64,000 nt of DNA from CAVYXK01 sp963708245 (lineage in GTDB: Bacteria; Pseudomonadota; Alphaproteobacteria; Acetobacterales; Acetobacteraceae), in the NCBI GenBank assembly GCA_963708245.1, contig OY970201.1:8184001-8248000 (forward strand), read 5' to 3'. Positions 43,010 to 51,926 of the stretch are shown one piece after another. The position numbers and the translations under genes were made by a program. Under the pieces are notes generated by a model. It ran no database searches and was not told the origin of the DNA. It saw only the letters and a program-made list of their open reading frames with translations. Position 1 is the stretch's first letter; each line of letters starts with the position of its first letter.

Positions 43010-43738
43010 TTATCGGACCGTCTGCGTCGCCTGCCGCCATTTCTCGACGACCTGGTCATCCGGCGGGTACAGCCCGGAAAGCGGCGCGCCGCGCTCGATC
43101 TGGCTCTTGATCCAGACTTCCACATCCTCGTGCTCGACTCCCTGGCGGGCAACCTCGTCCGCAAGGTGGCGCGGGATCACCGCCACGCCGTCGCCATCCG
43201 CCACCACGATGTCGTCCGGCTCGACCATGACGCCGCCGCAGCCGATCACCTGCTGCATGTCAGCCGCCATCAGCGAGCGGGGGCTCGGCGGCGGCGCGGC
43301 CGCACGCGCCCAGACCGGCAGCGCCATCCCGGCAATCACGCTGACATCGCGCATGCCGCCATCGGCGACGACGCCGGCAACGCCTAGCGCGATCAGGCGC
43401 GCCACGATCACGTCGCCGATCGCGCCCGACGTCTCGTCGCCACCCATGTCGAGCATCAGCACGCTGCCGGCGGGGATCGCATCCAGCCGGCCGTGCAGCC
43501 GACTGCCGGGGCTGACCGCGCTGGCGCGGTTCGTGTAGTCCTCGCGGATCGGCACGTAGCGGATCGTGAAGGCGGGACCGACGAAGCGGCAGCGCGCCGG
43601 GTTCAATGGACGCACGTTGCGTACGGCGCGGCTGCGCATGCCGCCGATCTTCATCAACAGCCCGGTGATCGTGTCCGTGCTGACGCGTTGAAGCAGCTCG
43701 ACGGTCTCCGGTGCGAGTGTGGCGACTTGCGTGCTCAT
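43010..43738 (-). CDS. RraA family protein
   Basis: A 242-residue protein of the RraA/HMG-aldolase-like family. The key segment is GVAGVVADGGMRDVSVIAGM (about 127-146), with the conserved G-G-x-R-D that binds substrate and metal in the aldolase members. GDVIVARLIALGVAG and CGGVMVEPDDIVVADGDGVA are also typical. Without a more specific match it may be a 4-hydroxy-4-methyl-2-oxoglutarate-type aldolase or an oxaloacetate decarboxylase. AGGGAA precedes the ATG at 43738. Confidence 0.87.
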   Translation of the reverse strand: MSTQVATLAPETVELLQRVSTDTITGLLMKIGGMRSRAVRNVRPLNPARCRFVGPAFTIRYVPIREDYTNRASAVSPGSRLHGRLDAIPAGSVLMLDMGGDETSGAIGDVIVARLIALGVAGVVADGGMRDVSVIAGMALPVWARAAAPPPSPRSLMAADMQQVIGCGGVMVEPDDIVVADGDGVAVIPRHLADEVARQGVEHEDVEVWIKSQIERGAPLSGLYPPDDQVVEKWRQATQTVR

Positions 43739-43907
43739 GCGGGCGTTCCCTGGTTTCGGTTCACGTGGATGGTAATTTCCTATTTGAGCCGTGGCTACCA
43801 TGGGTTTTGCACACTCCGTCGGCGGCATCTGCTGCCGGCTATTGTGCTAGGCTCTGGGGACAGCCTGCTCGGCGCCTGAGCCGCACCCACTCGCGAATGG
43901 TTTGTTC

Positions 43908-45007
43908 ATGCCTGATCGCCTCCATCCGATGCGCGGCGCCAACCGGCTCAAGCTGGGCATCTTCGCCGCCAATGCGGATGGCGGACTGACGCTGACGCGT
44001 GTGCCCGAACGCTGGCGCGCGGAATGGGCCGACGTGGTGGCGGCGGCGCAAATTGCCGACCGCGCCGGGCTGGAATTCTTCCTGCCGCTCGCGCGCTGGA
44101 AAGGCTTCGGCGGCGTGACGAACTCCCGCGAATGGTCGTTCGAGACACTGACCGAGGCGGCAGCTCTGGCCGGTCTGACCAAGCGGATTGCGCTGTTCGC
44201 CACCGTGCACGTGCCGATGGTGCATCCGGTATTCGCCGCCAAGGCACTGGCCACGATCGATCATGCCAGCCAGGGCCGCGCCGGCTTGAACATCGTTTGC
44301 GGCTGGAACCCGGAGGAGTTCGCCTGCTTCGGCCTGCCGATGATCCAGGACCGTTACGGCCACGGCCTCGAATGGTTCGAGATCCTGAGCCGCATCTATA
44401 CCGAACCCTCGCCTTTCACTTCAAGGGCAGATATTACGACCTGCGCGGCGTTTCCGGAAAGCCGCGCCCAGTGCAGACGCCGCGGCCGGTGACGCTGAAC
44501 GCCGGCTTCTCCCCGCCGGGACGCGATTTCGCCGCGCGGGCGGCAGATTTCCTGTTCACCACCTTCATCGAGCTCGACGCCGGTCGCGCGCAGATCGACG
44601 ATATGCGCCGGCGGGCTAACGCAGCTGGCCGAGAAGTGGGCGTCTATACCACATGCCACGTTGTTTGCCGCGCGACGCAGGACAAGGCGGAGGCCTATTA
44701 CGAACACTACGCCGTGGAGATGGAGGACACGGCCGCCACTGACCTCTACATGGGCAACAAGGAGAAGTTCTCCAGCTCGCACGATCCGGCGGCATATCGC
44801 CTGCATCGCAAGCGGTTCGTGGGCGGCGGAGGCACCTATCCGCTGGTCGGCACCCCGCATCGAATCGCCGAGGAGCTTGCGGCAATCAGCGAAGCCGGGT
44901 TCGAGGGCGTGGCGATCTCGTTCGTCAACTACAAGGACGAGCTGCCGTATTTCATCGACACAGTTCTGCCGCTGCTCTGCGAGGGCCGGCTGCGGAGCTA
45001 TCCCTGA
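43908..45007 (+). pseudogene. LLM class flavin monooxygenase (SsuD/RutA-like), frameshifted
   Basis: The first part reads LKLGIFAANADGGLTLTRVP, GFGGVTNSREWSFETLTEAA, and GRAGLNIVCGWNPEEFACFG, characteristic of the RutA/SsuD-like flavin monooxygenases. After LSRIYTEPS it leaves frame. The family-like continuation FHFKGRYYDLRGVSGKPRPV, through to LPLLCEGRLRSYP, lies in the next frame and ends at 45007. One extra base in CGCCTTT (44410-44416) joins them. The total of about 365 residues would be normal. Either a pseudogene or a sequencing error. The 3' end overlaps the convergent cyclase gene by 10 bp. Confidence 0.82.
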
Positions 45008-45889
45008 ATGCGGGAAGGCACAAGCGCCAGCACTCTGCATGGGCTGCCAGTGCCACCGGCGATCTTGAGCGGAGCGGTAATCAGGATTGCTCCCTTGGGC
45101 GGCAGCTTGTCGAGGTTGGTCAGACTCGCCAGGCCAAACTTGCTCGCACCATGCATCCCGGCGTGGCACGGGAAGGGAGGATCGAAACGGAACGCCTGCC
45201 CGGCATCGGTGCCCACCGTCTCCGTGCCGAACCCGATGACATCGCGTTCCTTCACCAGGAAACTCACCGCCTCCGGCGAAGGACCCGGCGAGTGTGCTCC
45301 GCTGGCATCGGCGTTGAGGAAACTATCGGCATCGCCGCGGCGCGACCAACCACTGCGCAGCAGCACCCAGCTTTCCGCCTCGATCCCGCCGTGCTGCGCC
45401 TCCCAGGCCCGAATATGCTCGGGTGTCAGCAGAAAATCAGGATCAGCGTCGCACGAGGCAGTGCAGTCGATCACGTTGGCGGGCGCGACGAACCGGCGCG
45501 GCGGTATGGTATCGAGCGCATTGCCAGGCAGATCCTTGCCGGTGATCCAGTGCACGGGAGCATCGAAATGCGTCCCCGTATGCTCGCCAAGCGAGATGTT
45601 GCTCCAAGCCCAGGCTGGGCCGCGGCTGTCATATTCGGAAATACGCTCCGCCCGGAATGGCGCGGATTGGCCGAACTGTGGCGGCAGGCTGATGATCGGC
45701 GTTGTCGGTTCCAGCGGATGGGCTAGTGTTCTGACTCTGACACTTCGATCCCGACCGGGATGGCGGGATCGGCCGCGAACCAGATGGAGGCCGGGGATCG
45801 AAGCGATAGGATCGCAACACTAGGTCGATCATCTCCACTGCACCCGAGGCAAGCGCCTCCACCAGCTCCATCAAGATGCTCGCACTCAT
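44998..45889 (-). pseudogene. Cyclase family protein (kynurenine-formamidase-like), interrupted by insertion
   Basis: GGAGGAGGGG precedes the ATG at 45889 and the product starts MSASILMELVEALASGAVEM followed by IDL. It then runs into a 97-bp insert and loses frame. Beyond the insert a different frame resumes AHPLEPTTPIISLPPQFGQS, HTGTHFDAPVHW (the metal-binding HxGTHxDAPxH motif of cyclase/formamidase enzymes), and GFGTETVGTDAGQA, to VLALVPSRIQG at 44998. Excising 45724-45820 yields an uninterrupted family-like gene of about 264 residues. This is therefore a host gene interrupted by a small palindromic element, listed separately. Confidence 0.88.
45723..45823. mobile_element. 101-bp palindromic element (MITE-like) inserted in the cyclase gene
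   Basis: The ends are CTAGTGTT (45723-45730) and AACACTAG (45816-45823). A further exact inner pair is CTTCGATCCC (45743-45752) and GGGATCGAAG (45794-45803). All pairs are symmetrical about one centre, and 23 of the 30 outer positions of the two arms are complementary. Counting one CTAG as a 4-bp target duplication, 97 bp are extra, and their removal restores the interrupted cyclase gene. The element has no coding capacity. Terminal inverted repeats and small size suggest a MITE-like element mobilised by a transposase elsewhere. No other full copy was spotted in the window by eye. Confidence 0.8.
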
Positions 45890-45948
45890 CAGGTCCCCTC
45901 CTCCACCGTGTGGTTTAGTGTGAAGCTTATATACTGTGCGATGGATCA

Positions 45949-46893
45949 ATGACGCTTGCCCCCTCACCCGCTGCCCGGCCCTGGAAGGGCCTCGACACCG
46001 CGCGCATGCCGACATTCATCGGCTATGAGCAGGCCGAGCGCATGGTCATCGCACTGCTGGAGCCGGCGATGCGCTGGCGCCCGGATGCCGTGGCGGGCAT
46101 CGCGCGTGGCGGACTGGTGCCGGCCACGATGGCGGCCTGCACGCTTGCCTTGCCGCTGGCGATGATCGCCGCCGACCGCCACACAAACAAGGTCACGTGG
46201 ATCGGCCCACCGCCACCTGGGCGGCGCTTGCTGCTGGTCGACGATTGCTGCGCCACCGGCCAGACAATGCGCACTGTCCGCGCGGCGCTGCAGCGTCAGA
46301 GCCGTGAGGTGCTGACGCTCACCGTTGTGCACGACCCCGAGACCACCTCCTATAGCCCGGACCTGTCACATCCGATGCGTGAGCTGTTCCGCTTCCCCTG
46401 GGAACGCGGCGAAGCAACACCGGCCGCCCGCGCCCTGCGTGCCACAGGCGCGAACGCGGACCGCCGCACCGAAGCGCCTTTTGTCGGCCTCGACCTCGAT
46501 GGCCTGTTTCTGGCCGCCGCTCCCATCGCGTTGCCGCCTTTCGCATCAGACCGCGCGGTGCTGATCAGCACACGTCCGGAGAGCCAACGCGCACGCATTG
46601 CTGACGGCCTGGCGCGCCGGGTGCCCGCTGCGGTGCCGTTGGAATTTTCTCCGGTCGATCTGCCGCCCGACCCCGCTTCGTTGGCGCGCTACAAGGCCGA
46701 GGCAGCGACCCGCTGGGGCTGCACCACGTTCATCGAGACCAACCCGGAGCAGGCGATCCGGATCGCCGCGCTTGCGCCGCATCTGCTGGTAAGCTGGTGG
46801 TCGACCGCCGATTTGCGCGCTTGGCCGATCGGCGCCACCGCGCAACCGCGTGCTGCCTCGGCGGGAGTCCCAGATTTCAAACCGGCTCCATGA
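45949..46893 (+). CDS. Phosphoribosyltransferase fused to a HAD-like domain
   Basis: A 314-residue two-part protein. The N-terminal half is a type I PRTase: DAVAGIARGGLVPATMAA (about 46-63) and the PRPP loop LLLVDDCCATGQTM (94-107). The C-terminal part has GLDLDGLFLAAAP (DxDG at 182-185), LISTRPE (205-211) and FIETNPEQAIRIA (261-273), a reduced HAD-like phosphatase pattern. It could salvage a nucleobase or act on a nucleotide sugar; I do not know the substrate. The 3' end overlaps the convergent oxidase gene by 17 bp. Confidence 0.75.
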   Translation: MTLAPSPAARPWKGLDTARMPTFIGYEQAERMVIALLEPAMRWRPDAVAGIARGGLVPATMAACTLALPLAMIAADRHTNKVTWIGPPPPGRRLLLVDDCCATGQTMRTVRAALQRQSREVLTLTVVHDPETTSYSPDLSHPMRELFRFPWERGEATPAARALRATGANADRRTEAPFVGLDLDGLFLAAAPIALPPFASDRAVLISTRPESQRARIADGLARRVPAAVPLEFSPVDLPPDPASLARYKAEAATRWGCTTFIETNPEQAIRIAALAPHLLVSWWSTADLRAWPIGATAQPRAASAGVPDFKPAP

Positions 46894-48076
46894 CGCGGCC
46901 CCTGAAGCGGTTTGCTTCGCGGTCGCCGAAGAAAATATCCGTGGTAATCTCCTCCACTCCACGGCAGCCGGTATAGGCCATCGTCTTGTCCATCTCGTTG
47001 CGGATAACGCCGATCGCCTTCTCCGCCCCGGCTTGGCCGCCGACCGCGGTGCCATACAGCGTCGCGCGTCCGGTCAGCACCGCTTTTGCCCCTAGCGCCA
47101 GCGCTTTCACGATATCCGAACCGCGCCGCACCCCGCTGTCCAGAATCACCGTGGCACGGTCGCCGACCGCCTCTGCAATCTCCGGCAGCGCGTCAATCGA
47201 GGCGACGGCGCTGTCCATATTGCGTCCGCCGTGGTTGGAGACGACGATCCCGTCCACCCCGTACTCGATCGCCCGCAATGCATCGTCGGGCCGGTTGATG
47301 CCCTTGAGCATCAGCACGCCCGGCCACTTATCGCGGAAGATGCGGATGTCATCCCAGCACAGCGTGTCCTGGCTCATCACTTCGCGAACCGATGCGTCAC
47401 TGGTCACCGGACGACGGAACTGTTCAGGGAAGTTTTCGTAACGCGGCATACCGATTGTGGCGAGATACTTCATTAGCACATTCGCCACCCATTGCGGGTG
47501 CATAGCCACGTCCGTGATGAAACGCGGAGTGGCGTGGAACGGCAGCATGAATCCATTGCGCGGATTGTACTCGCGGTTCGGCGGCACGATCGTATCGACC
47601 GTAATGAGCAGTGCCTCGAACCCGTTGCGGTGCGCCCGCTCGATGAGCTGATAGGACAGCTCCCGCTGCTTCCACACGTAAAGCTGGAACCACAACCGCC
47701 CGCCGGCCTCTTTGGCAATCTTCTCCATCGAGGTCATCGCGCTGGTCGCCAGCGTGAACGGAATTTTCGCCGCCGCCGCCGCCTTCGCCAGCTCCAGCTC
47801 GCCTTCATGCCAGCATAGTCCGGCCGCTCCGGTCGGCGCGATCGCCATGGGCATGCCGGCGGGCTTGCCGAACAGCGTTGTCGCCACGCTGCGACCAGAG
47901 ACATCGACCAGCGCGCGGTGGCGTAGCTTGATGCGCTCGAAGCCGGCGCGGTTGTTGCGCAATGCCACCTCGTCCTCGCTCCCGCGATCGACAAACTCGA
48001 ACACGCCGCGAGGCAGGCGCCGCCGAGCGGCCAGCCGTAGGTCGTTGATGTTGTAGCAGCGATCCAGTGCCGACAT
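46877..48076 (-). CDS. FMN-dependent alpha-hydroxy-acid oxidase (LldD/lactate-dehydrogenase-like)
   Basis: A 399-residue FMN enzyme of the L-lactate dehydrogenase/glycolate oxidase family. NINDLRLAARRRLPRGVFEF, MPMAIAPTGAAGLCWHEGEL (FMN phosphate-side loop), FQLYVWKQRELSYQLIERAH, the catalytic His in VDGIVVSNHGGRNMDSAVAS, and the C-terminal GGVRRGSDI-like DSGVRRGSDIVKALALGAKA are evident. It oxidises 2-hydroxy acids to 2-oxo acids. GGGAGAG precedes the ATG at 48076. The acceptor is probably a quinone or oxygen; the exact substrate is unknown. Confidence 0.93.
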   Translation of the reverse strand: MSALDRCYNINDLRLAARRRLPRGVFEFVDRGSEDEVALRNNRAGFERIKLRHRALVDVSGRSVATTLFGKPAGMPMAIAPTGAAGLCWHEGELELAKAAAAAKIPFTLATSAMTSMEKIAKEAGGRLWFQLYVWKQRELSYQLIERAHRNGFEALLITVDTIVPPNREYNPRNGFMLPFHATPRFITDVAMHPQWVANVLMKYLATIGMPRYENFPEQFRRPVTSDASVREVMSQDTLCWDDIRIFRDKWPGVLMLKGINRPDDALRAIEYGVDGIVVSNHGGRNMDSAVASIDALPEIAEAVGDRATVILDSGVRRGSDIVKALALGAKAVLTGRATLYGTAVGGQAGAEKAIGVIRNEMDKTMAYTGCRGVEEITTDIFFGDREANRFRGRVMEPV

Positions 48077-48232
48077 TCACGTCTCTCCCGATGACCAAAT
48101 GATGAAGCGTGACTGCCGGTTGTCAAGCGACCGTGCCGGGCTTACTGCCATGTCGACATGTGCCCTTTGACCGGTGCGCGGCTGAGATGGAGTCCCCCTC
48201 TGCCGCTCTGCGCGAGAGGTGAATAGTGTCTG

Positions 48233-49474
48233 ATGCTTCACGCGGCGCTGGGTGAGGTCGGGCTGCTTGCGCTCGCGTGGCTTGTCTCGGAGGCGCGCGG
48301 GCGGATTCCATGGCGCACGGTCGCAGCCGGAATCGGGCTGCAGATCACTCTCGCGGTTCTGCTGATACATTTCCCGCCGGCGATCGATCTCATCTTGCTG
48401 CTGAACCGTGGCGCCAATGCGCTGCAAGCAGCGACGGATGCCGGCACCGGGTTCGTCTTCGGCTATCTGGGTGGCGGCGCGTTGCCTTTCGTCGAGATCC
48501 ATCCCGGGGCCAGCTTTATCCTTGCATTCAAGGCAATGCCGCTGGTCATCGTGATCAGCGCTTTGGCGTCCCTGCTGTTCTACTGGGGCATCCTGCAACG
48601 GATCACGGCAGCCTTCGCCTGGCTGTTGCGCCGAGTGATGGGGATCGGCGGTGCGCTCGCGCTGGGCGCCGCGGTGCACGTGTTCGTTGGCATGATCGAG
48701 GCGCCGCTGCTGGTACGTCCGTATCTCGCGCGCATGCAGCGAGGCGAGTTGTTCGCCCTGATGACCTGCGGCATGGCCGGCGTGGCCGGTACGGTCATGG
48801 TGATCTATGCGGGTTTTCTGGCGCCGATCATTCCGAATGCGCTCGGTAGCATCCTGATCGCCTCGGTGGTGAGCACGCCGGCGGCGCTGGCGGTGGCGGC
48901 GGTGATGGTGCCGTTCGGACCGGCGCCGGCCGACGCCGCCCGGCTGGAGCTGCATGGCAAGCCGGCCAGCGCGCTGGATGCGCTGGTGCGCGGCACGCTG
49001 GACGGCATTCCCATCCTGGCCGGCATTCTCGCCACCTTATTGGTGGCGGTCGCCGTGGTGGCGTTACTGAACATGGCGCTTGGGTTGCTGCCGCACTGGG
49101 GCGATACGCCGATCAGCTTGCAGGAAATCTTCGCGATGCCGTTCCGGCCGGTGATGTGGCTGATCGGCATTCCCTGGACCGAATCCGGGCCGGCGGCAGC
49201 GCTGATGGCGACCAAGACGGTGCTCAACGAGTTCGTCGCCTATGCGAGTCTGGGCTCCGGCGGGGCGGGCATGTTCTCGCCTCGCTCGCGCCTGATCCTG
49301 ACCTATGCGTTGTGCGGCTTCGCCAATTTCGGCAGCCTCGGCATCCTGATCGGCGGATTGGGAGCGATGGTGCCGGAGCGGCGGGAGGAAGTGGTCGCGC
49401 TGGGGCTGCGCTCGATCCTGTCCGGCACGCTGGCAACGTGCATGAGTGGGGCGTTGGCGGGCGCTTTGGCGTAG
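48233..49474 (+). CDS. Concentrative nucleoside transporter (CNT/NupC family)
   Basis: A 413-residue polytopic inner-membrane protein. FVFGYLGGGALPF, VHVFVGMIEAPLLVRPYLAR, MTCGMAGVAGTVMVIYAGFL and TKTVLNEFVAYASL, followed by YALCGFANFGSLGILIGGLG, are the conserved pore segments of the CNT family (proton- or sodium-coupled nucleoside uptake). The ribosome-binding site is weak. It is divergent from the alpha-hydroxyacid oxidase and upstream of the PEP-mutase-family gene, 23 bp away, so those two may be co-transcribed. Confidence 0.9.
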   Translation: MLHAALGEVGLLALAWLVSEARGRIPWRTVAAGIGLQITLAVLLIHFPPAIDLILLLNRGANALQAATDAGTGFVFGYLGGGALPFVEIHPGASFILAFKAMPLVIVISALASLLFYWGILQRITAAFAWLLRRVMGIGGALALGAAVHVFVGMIEAPLLVRPYLARMQRGELFALMTCGMAGVAGTVMVIYAGFLAPIIPNALGSILIASVVSTPAALAVAAVMVPFGPAPADAARLELHGKPASALDALVRGTLDGIPILAGILATLLVAVAVVALLNMALGLLPHWGDTPISLQEIFAMPFRPVMWLIGIPWTESGPAAALMATKTVLNEFVAYASLGSGGAGMFSPRSRLILTYALCGFANFGSLGILIGGLGAMVPERREEVVALGLRSILSGTLATCMSGALAGALA

Positions 49475-49497
49475 AAGGTTCCGAAGGGGAGGCGAAC

Positions 49498-50357
49498 ATG
49501 CACTGGACCGAACGCCGCGAACGCTACCGGGCTATCTTGGCGGGCGATGCCTGTGTTCATCCGGGATCGGTGTTTGACCCGATATCGGCGCGCATTGCCG
49601 AGGATTTGGGGTTCGAAGTGGGGATGTTCGCCGGGTCGATCGCCAGCTACACGGTGCTGGGCGCGCCCGATCTCATCGTGCTGACTCTGTCGGAATTCGC
49701 TGCCCAGGCATTGCGCATCAGCCGCGCTGGCAAGCTGCCCTTATGGTCGATGCCGACCACGGCTACGGCAATGCGCTGAACGTGATGCGCACCGTCGAGG
49801 AGTTGGAGACCGCCGGCGTCGCCGCACTGACCATCGAGGACACGCGGCTACCGCGCGGCTACGGCGAAGCGAAGCCGACACTTGTTTCGTTGGAAGAGGG
49901 TGTCGGCAAGATGCGCGCTGCGCGGGCCGGCCGGCAGGACCCCGCGCTCTGCGTGATCGGGCGCACCAGCGCACCGAGCCTGACTGGGACCGAGGACGCA
50001 ATCGCCCGCGCCCGTGCCTATGAGGCGGCGGGCGTGGATGGGCTGTTCTTTGCCGGCGGGATGACGCGGGCGCAGCTCGATGCGATTGCTGACGCGGTGA
50101 AGTTGCCGTTGCTGCTGGGTGGGGTCGGGCCGGAGCTGGCAGACCGCGACTATCTGGCGAGCCGACGGGTGCGGATCGCATTGCAGGGACATCAACCATT
50201 CGCCGCGGCAGTGCAGGCGGTGTATGCGACATTGAAGGCGCTGCGCGAGGGAACACCGCCGGGGAAACTCACCGGGATCGCACCGCCAGAGCTGATGAAG
50301 AGAGTGCTGCGGGAGGGCGCCTACGACGGCTGGACGAAGTCGTTTCTGGGCGGGTGA
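49498..50357 (+). pseudogene. Isocitrate lyase/PEP mutase family (oxaloacetate-decarboxylase-like), frameshifted
   Basis: GGGGAGG lies before the ATG at 49498. The product opens ERRERYRAILAGDACVHPGS, VFDPISARIAEDLGFEVGMF and SRAGKLPL, then leaves frame at CCC/TT (49738-49742). The next frame continues MVDADHGYGNALNVMRTVEE (the metal-binding DADHGYGN motif) and ends KSFLGG at 50357. One extra C in the CCC run gives an uninterrupted protein of about 286 residues like oxaloacetate decarboxylases of this family. Either a pseudogene or a homopolymer sequencing error. Confidence 0.85.
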
Positions 50358-50447
50358 GGACACCGTGCTGCCTGGTGCTGACGTTGCAAAAGATTTTAGC
50401 ACGGAGGAAGAGCGAGGCACACGGGGGGCCACGGAGTTGCAATTCGC

Positions 50448-51404
50448 TCAGTCCTTCAGCGACGCCCCGAGCGCATCGAGCAGATGGGCCGTGCCGTGCT
50501 CGCGGGAGCCTGCGTCGTCATAGCCGTCGAGGAATGCACCCTGCTCGGTGACCATCAGCGTGGTCTTCCCGTCCTCGGCCTTCAATTGCACGGTGGCCAG
50601 CGACACAGAGATCTTCTTGTCGTCCAGGTGCATCTGGTAGCTGTAAACCAACCGCTCATTCGGGACCACGTCGTGATAGACGGCGTCGAACGTGGTAACC
50701 ACTCCGCCCTCCCAACGGCCCTTCAGCCGCTCGCGTCCGCCGACGCGCACGTCCATCTGCCGCTCGAGCAATTCCCAACGGCCGGGTGAGCCGCCGAACC
50801 ACTTTTGCTTGGCCGCCTCATCGGTCAACGCCTTCCACACCCGCGCGACGGGCGCGTCATAAGTGCGCTGGAGATGGAAGGTGGCGTGCACCACCGAGCG
50901 GATGCCGGTCTCAGTTCCACCCTGCATGCGCACCACCTCCTTCTCCAGCTTGTCGAGCGTGGTGCGCCATCCGTCCGGCGCGCCTGTCACCATCCATGCC
51001 ATCGACGGATCGATAACCGTGTAGGTCTGTACCACGTCCATTCGCGTTCCGCCGAGCGCGTCGAAGAACTCAACCTGGGTATGGGCGCGGAACAGCTCCT
51101 TCCCGACGCTATCGGTGACAAGCATGTCGATCACCAGCCTTGCGTGAGGCGCGACCTCAACAAAGGTGCCGCGGATCCAGTGTTCCTCCCCGGTGGGCGA
51201 GCGCATGCAGATTTCGAACGGGCCGCCGACCTTCATCTGCACATTCGCGTCCGGGACGGTGAAAGTCTCCGGGCTGAACCAGCGCTTGACGTGGTCGGCA
51301 GAGCTCCAGGCCTTGAACACCGTCTCGCGCGGGGCGTGGAAAACACGGGAAAGCCTGAGCGGCGGCGGTTGCTGACCGGTGGCGTCCGGTTTCGCGTCAG
51401 TCAT
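50448..51404 (-). CDS. SRPBCC family protein with two AHSA1-like domains
   Basis: A 318-residue protein with two START/Bet v1-like domains. The first begins LRLSRVFHAPRETVFKAWSS and ends DGWRTTLDKLEKEV (about 16-158). The second begins FHLQRTYDAPVARVWKALTD and ends AHLLDALGA (about 172-315). Each has the W/F-x-P-E loop. Such proteins bind hydrophobic small molecules, and many are controlled by an ArsR-type repressor encoded upstream, as here. The start ATG overlaps the stop of the regulator by 8 bp. Confidence 0.87.
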   Translation of the reverse strand: MTDAKPDATGQQPPPLRLSRVFHAPRETVFKAWSSADHVKRWFSPETFTVPDANVQMKVGGPFEICMRSPTGEEHWIRGTFVEVAPHARLVIDMLVTDSVGKELFRAHTQVEFFDALGGTRMDVVQTYTVIDPSMAWMVTGAPDGWRTTLDKLEKEVVRMQGGTETGIRSVVHATFHLQRTYDAPVARVWKALTDEAAKQKWFGGSPGRWELLERQMDVRVGGRERLKGRWEGGVVTTFDAVYHDVVPNERLVYSYQMHLDDKKISVSLATVQLKAEDGKTTLMVTEQGAFLDGYDDAGSREHGTAHLLDALGASLKD

Positions 51405-51741
51405 CCGTGTCTCCGTTTTCCAGGGTTTTCAGGTACTCGCCCAACCGGTCGAGGCGGCGCTCCCACTCGATCCGCCTGGAGTTGATCCATCGCTCGGCTT
51501 GACTGAGCGCCTGGGGTTCGATGGCACAGGTGCGCACCCGGCCGATCTTTTCCGAACGCACGAGGCCAGCCGCTTCCAGGACGCCCAGGTGCTGCATTGC
51601 AGCAGGCAGCGACATCGGTAGCGGTCGCGCGAGCTCAGTGACCGGTGCCGGCCCGCGGCTCAGCCGCTCCACGATTGCCCGGCGCGCCGGGTCGGCGAGG
51701 GCGTGGAACAGACGGTCGAGATCGGCCGATTGGTTAAGCAT
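51397..51741 (-). CDS. ArsR family transcriptional regulator
   Basis: A 114-residue winged-helix repressor-like protein. LDRLFHALADPARRAIVERL is the N-terminal helix region and LSRGPAPVTELARPLPMSLP followed by AAMQHLGVLEAAGLVRSEKIG is the helix-turn-helix and wing. No metal-binding cysteines are visible, in line with the ArsR subgroup that controls SRPBCC genes. The ATG at 51741 has AGG nearby. An in-frame start 10 codons upstream is less likely. Confidence 0.88.
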   Translation of the reverse strand: MLNQSADLDRLFHALADPARRAIVERLSRGPAPVTELARPLPMSLPAAMQHLGVLEAAGLVRSEKIGRVRTCAIEPQALSQAERWINSRRIEWERRLDRLGEYLKTLENGDTDD

Positions 51742-51926
51742 ATGCCTAAGTATCCGGGCGAAGATAGGCAAGCAACAGCTTTAGCGTTTAAGCACGCACG
51801 TTGTCGTGAGCGGCTTCTGCTGGTCGGCTCGTTGGCGGCGGCGGCATTGGCGGTGGGGATTGGGTATTAGCACCCGGTGATCCCGTCGCCGGCTAGCAGC
51901 GCGCGGGGCGGCACGGCATTGAGCAC

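Noticed and set aside
45723..45823. Rickettsial-palindromic-element-type in-frame insertion
   Set aside because: Those elements insert in frame and are translated. Here the net insert is 97 bp, which breaks the frame.
45629..46015. Frame running through the inserted element on the minus strand
   Set aside because: It starts as the cyclase N-terminus and continues into the 97-bp insert and out of frame, so it is not a separate gene.
48077..48955. Long minus-strand frame antisense to the nucleoside transporter
   Set aside because: Very rich in Arg, Gln and His with no motif. The plus strand encodes a clear CNT protein.
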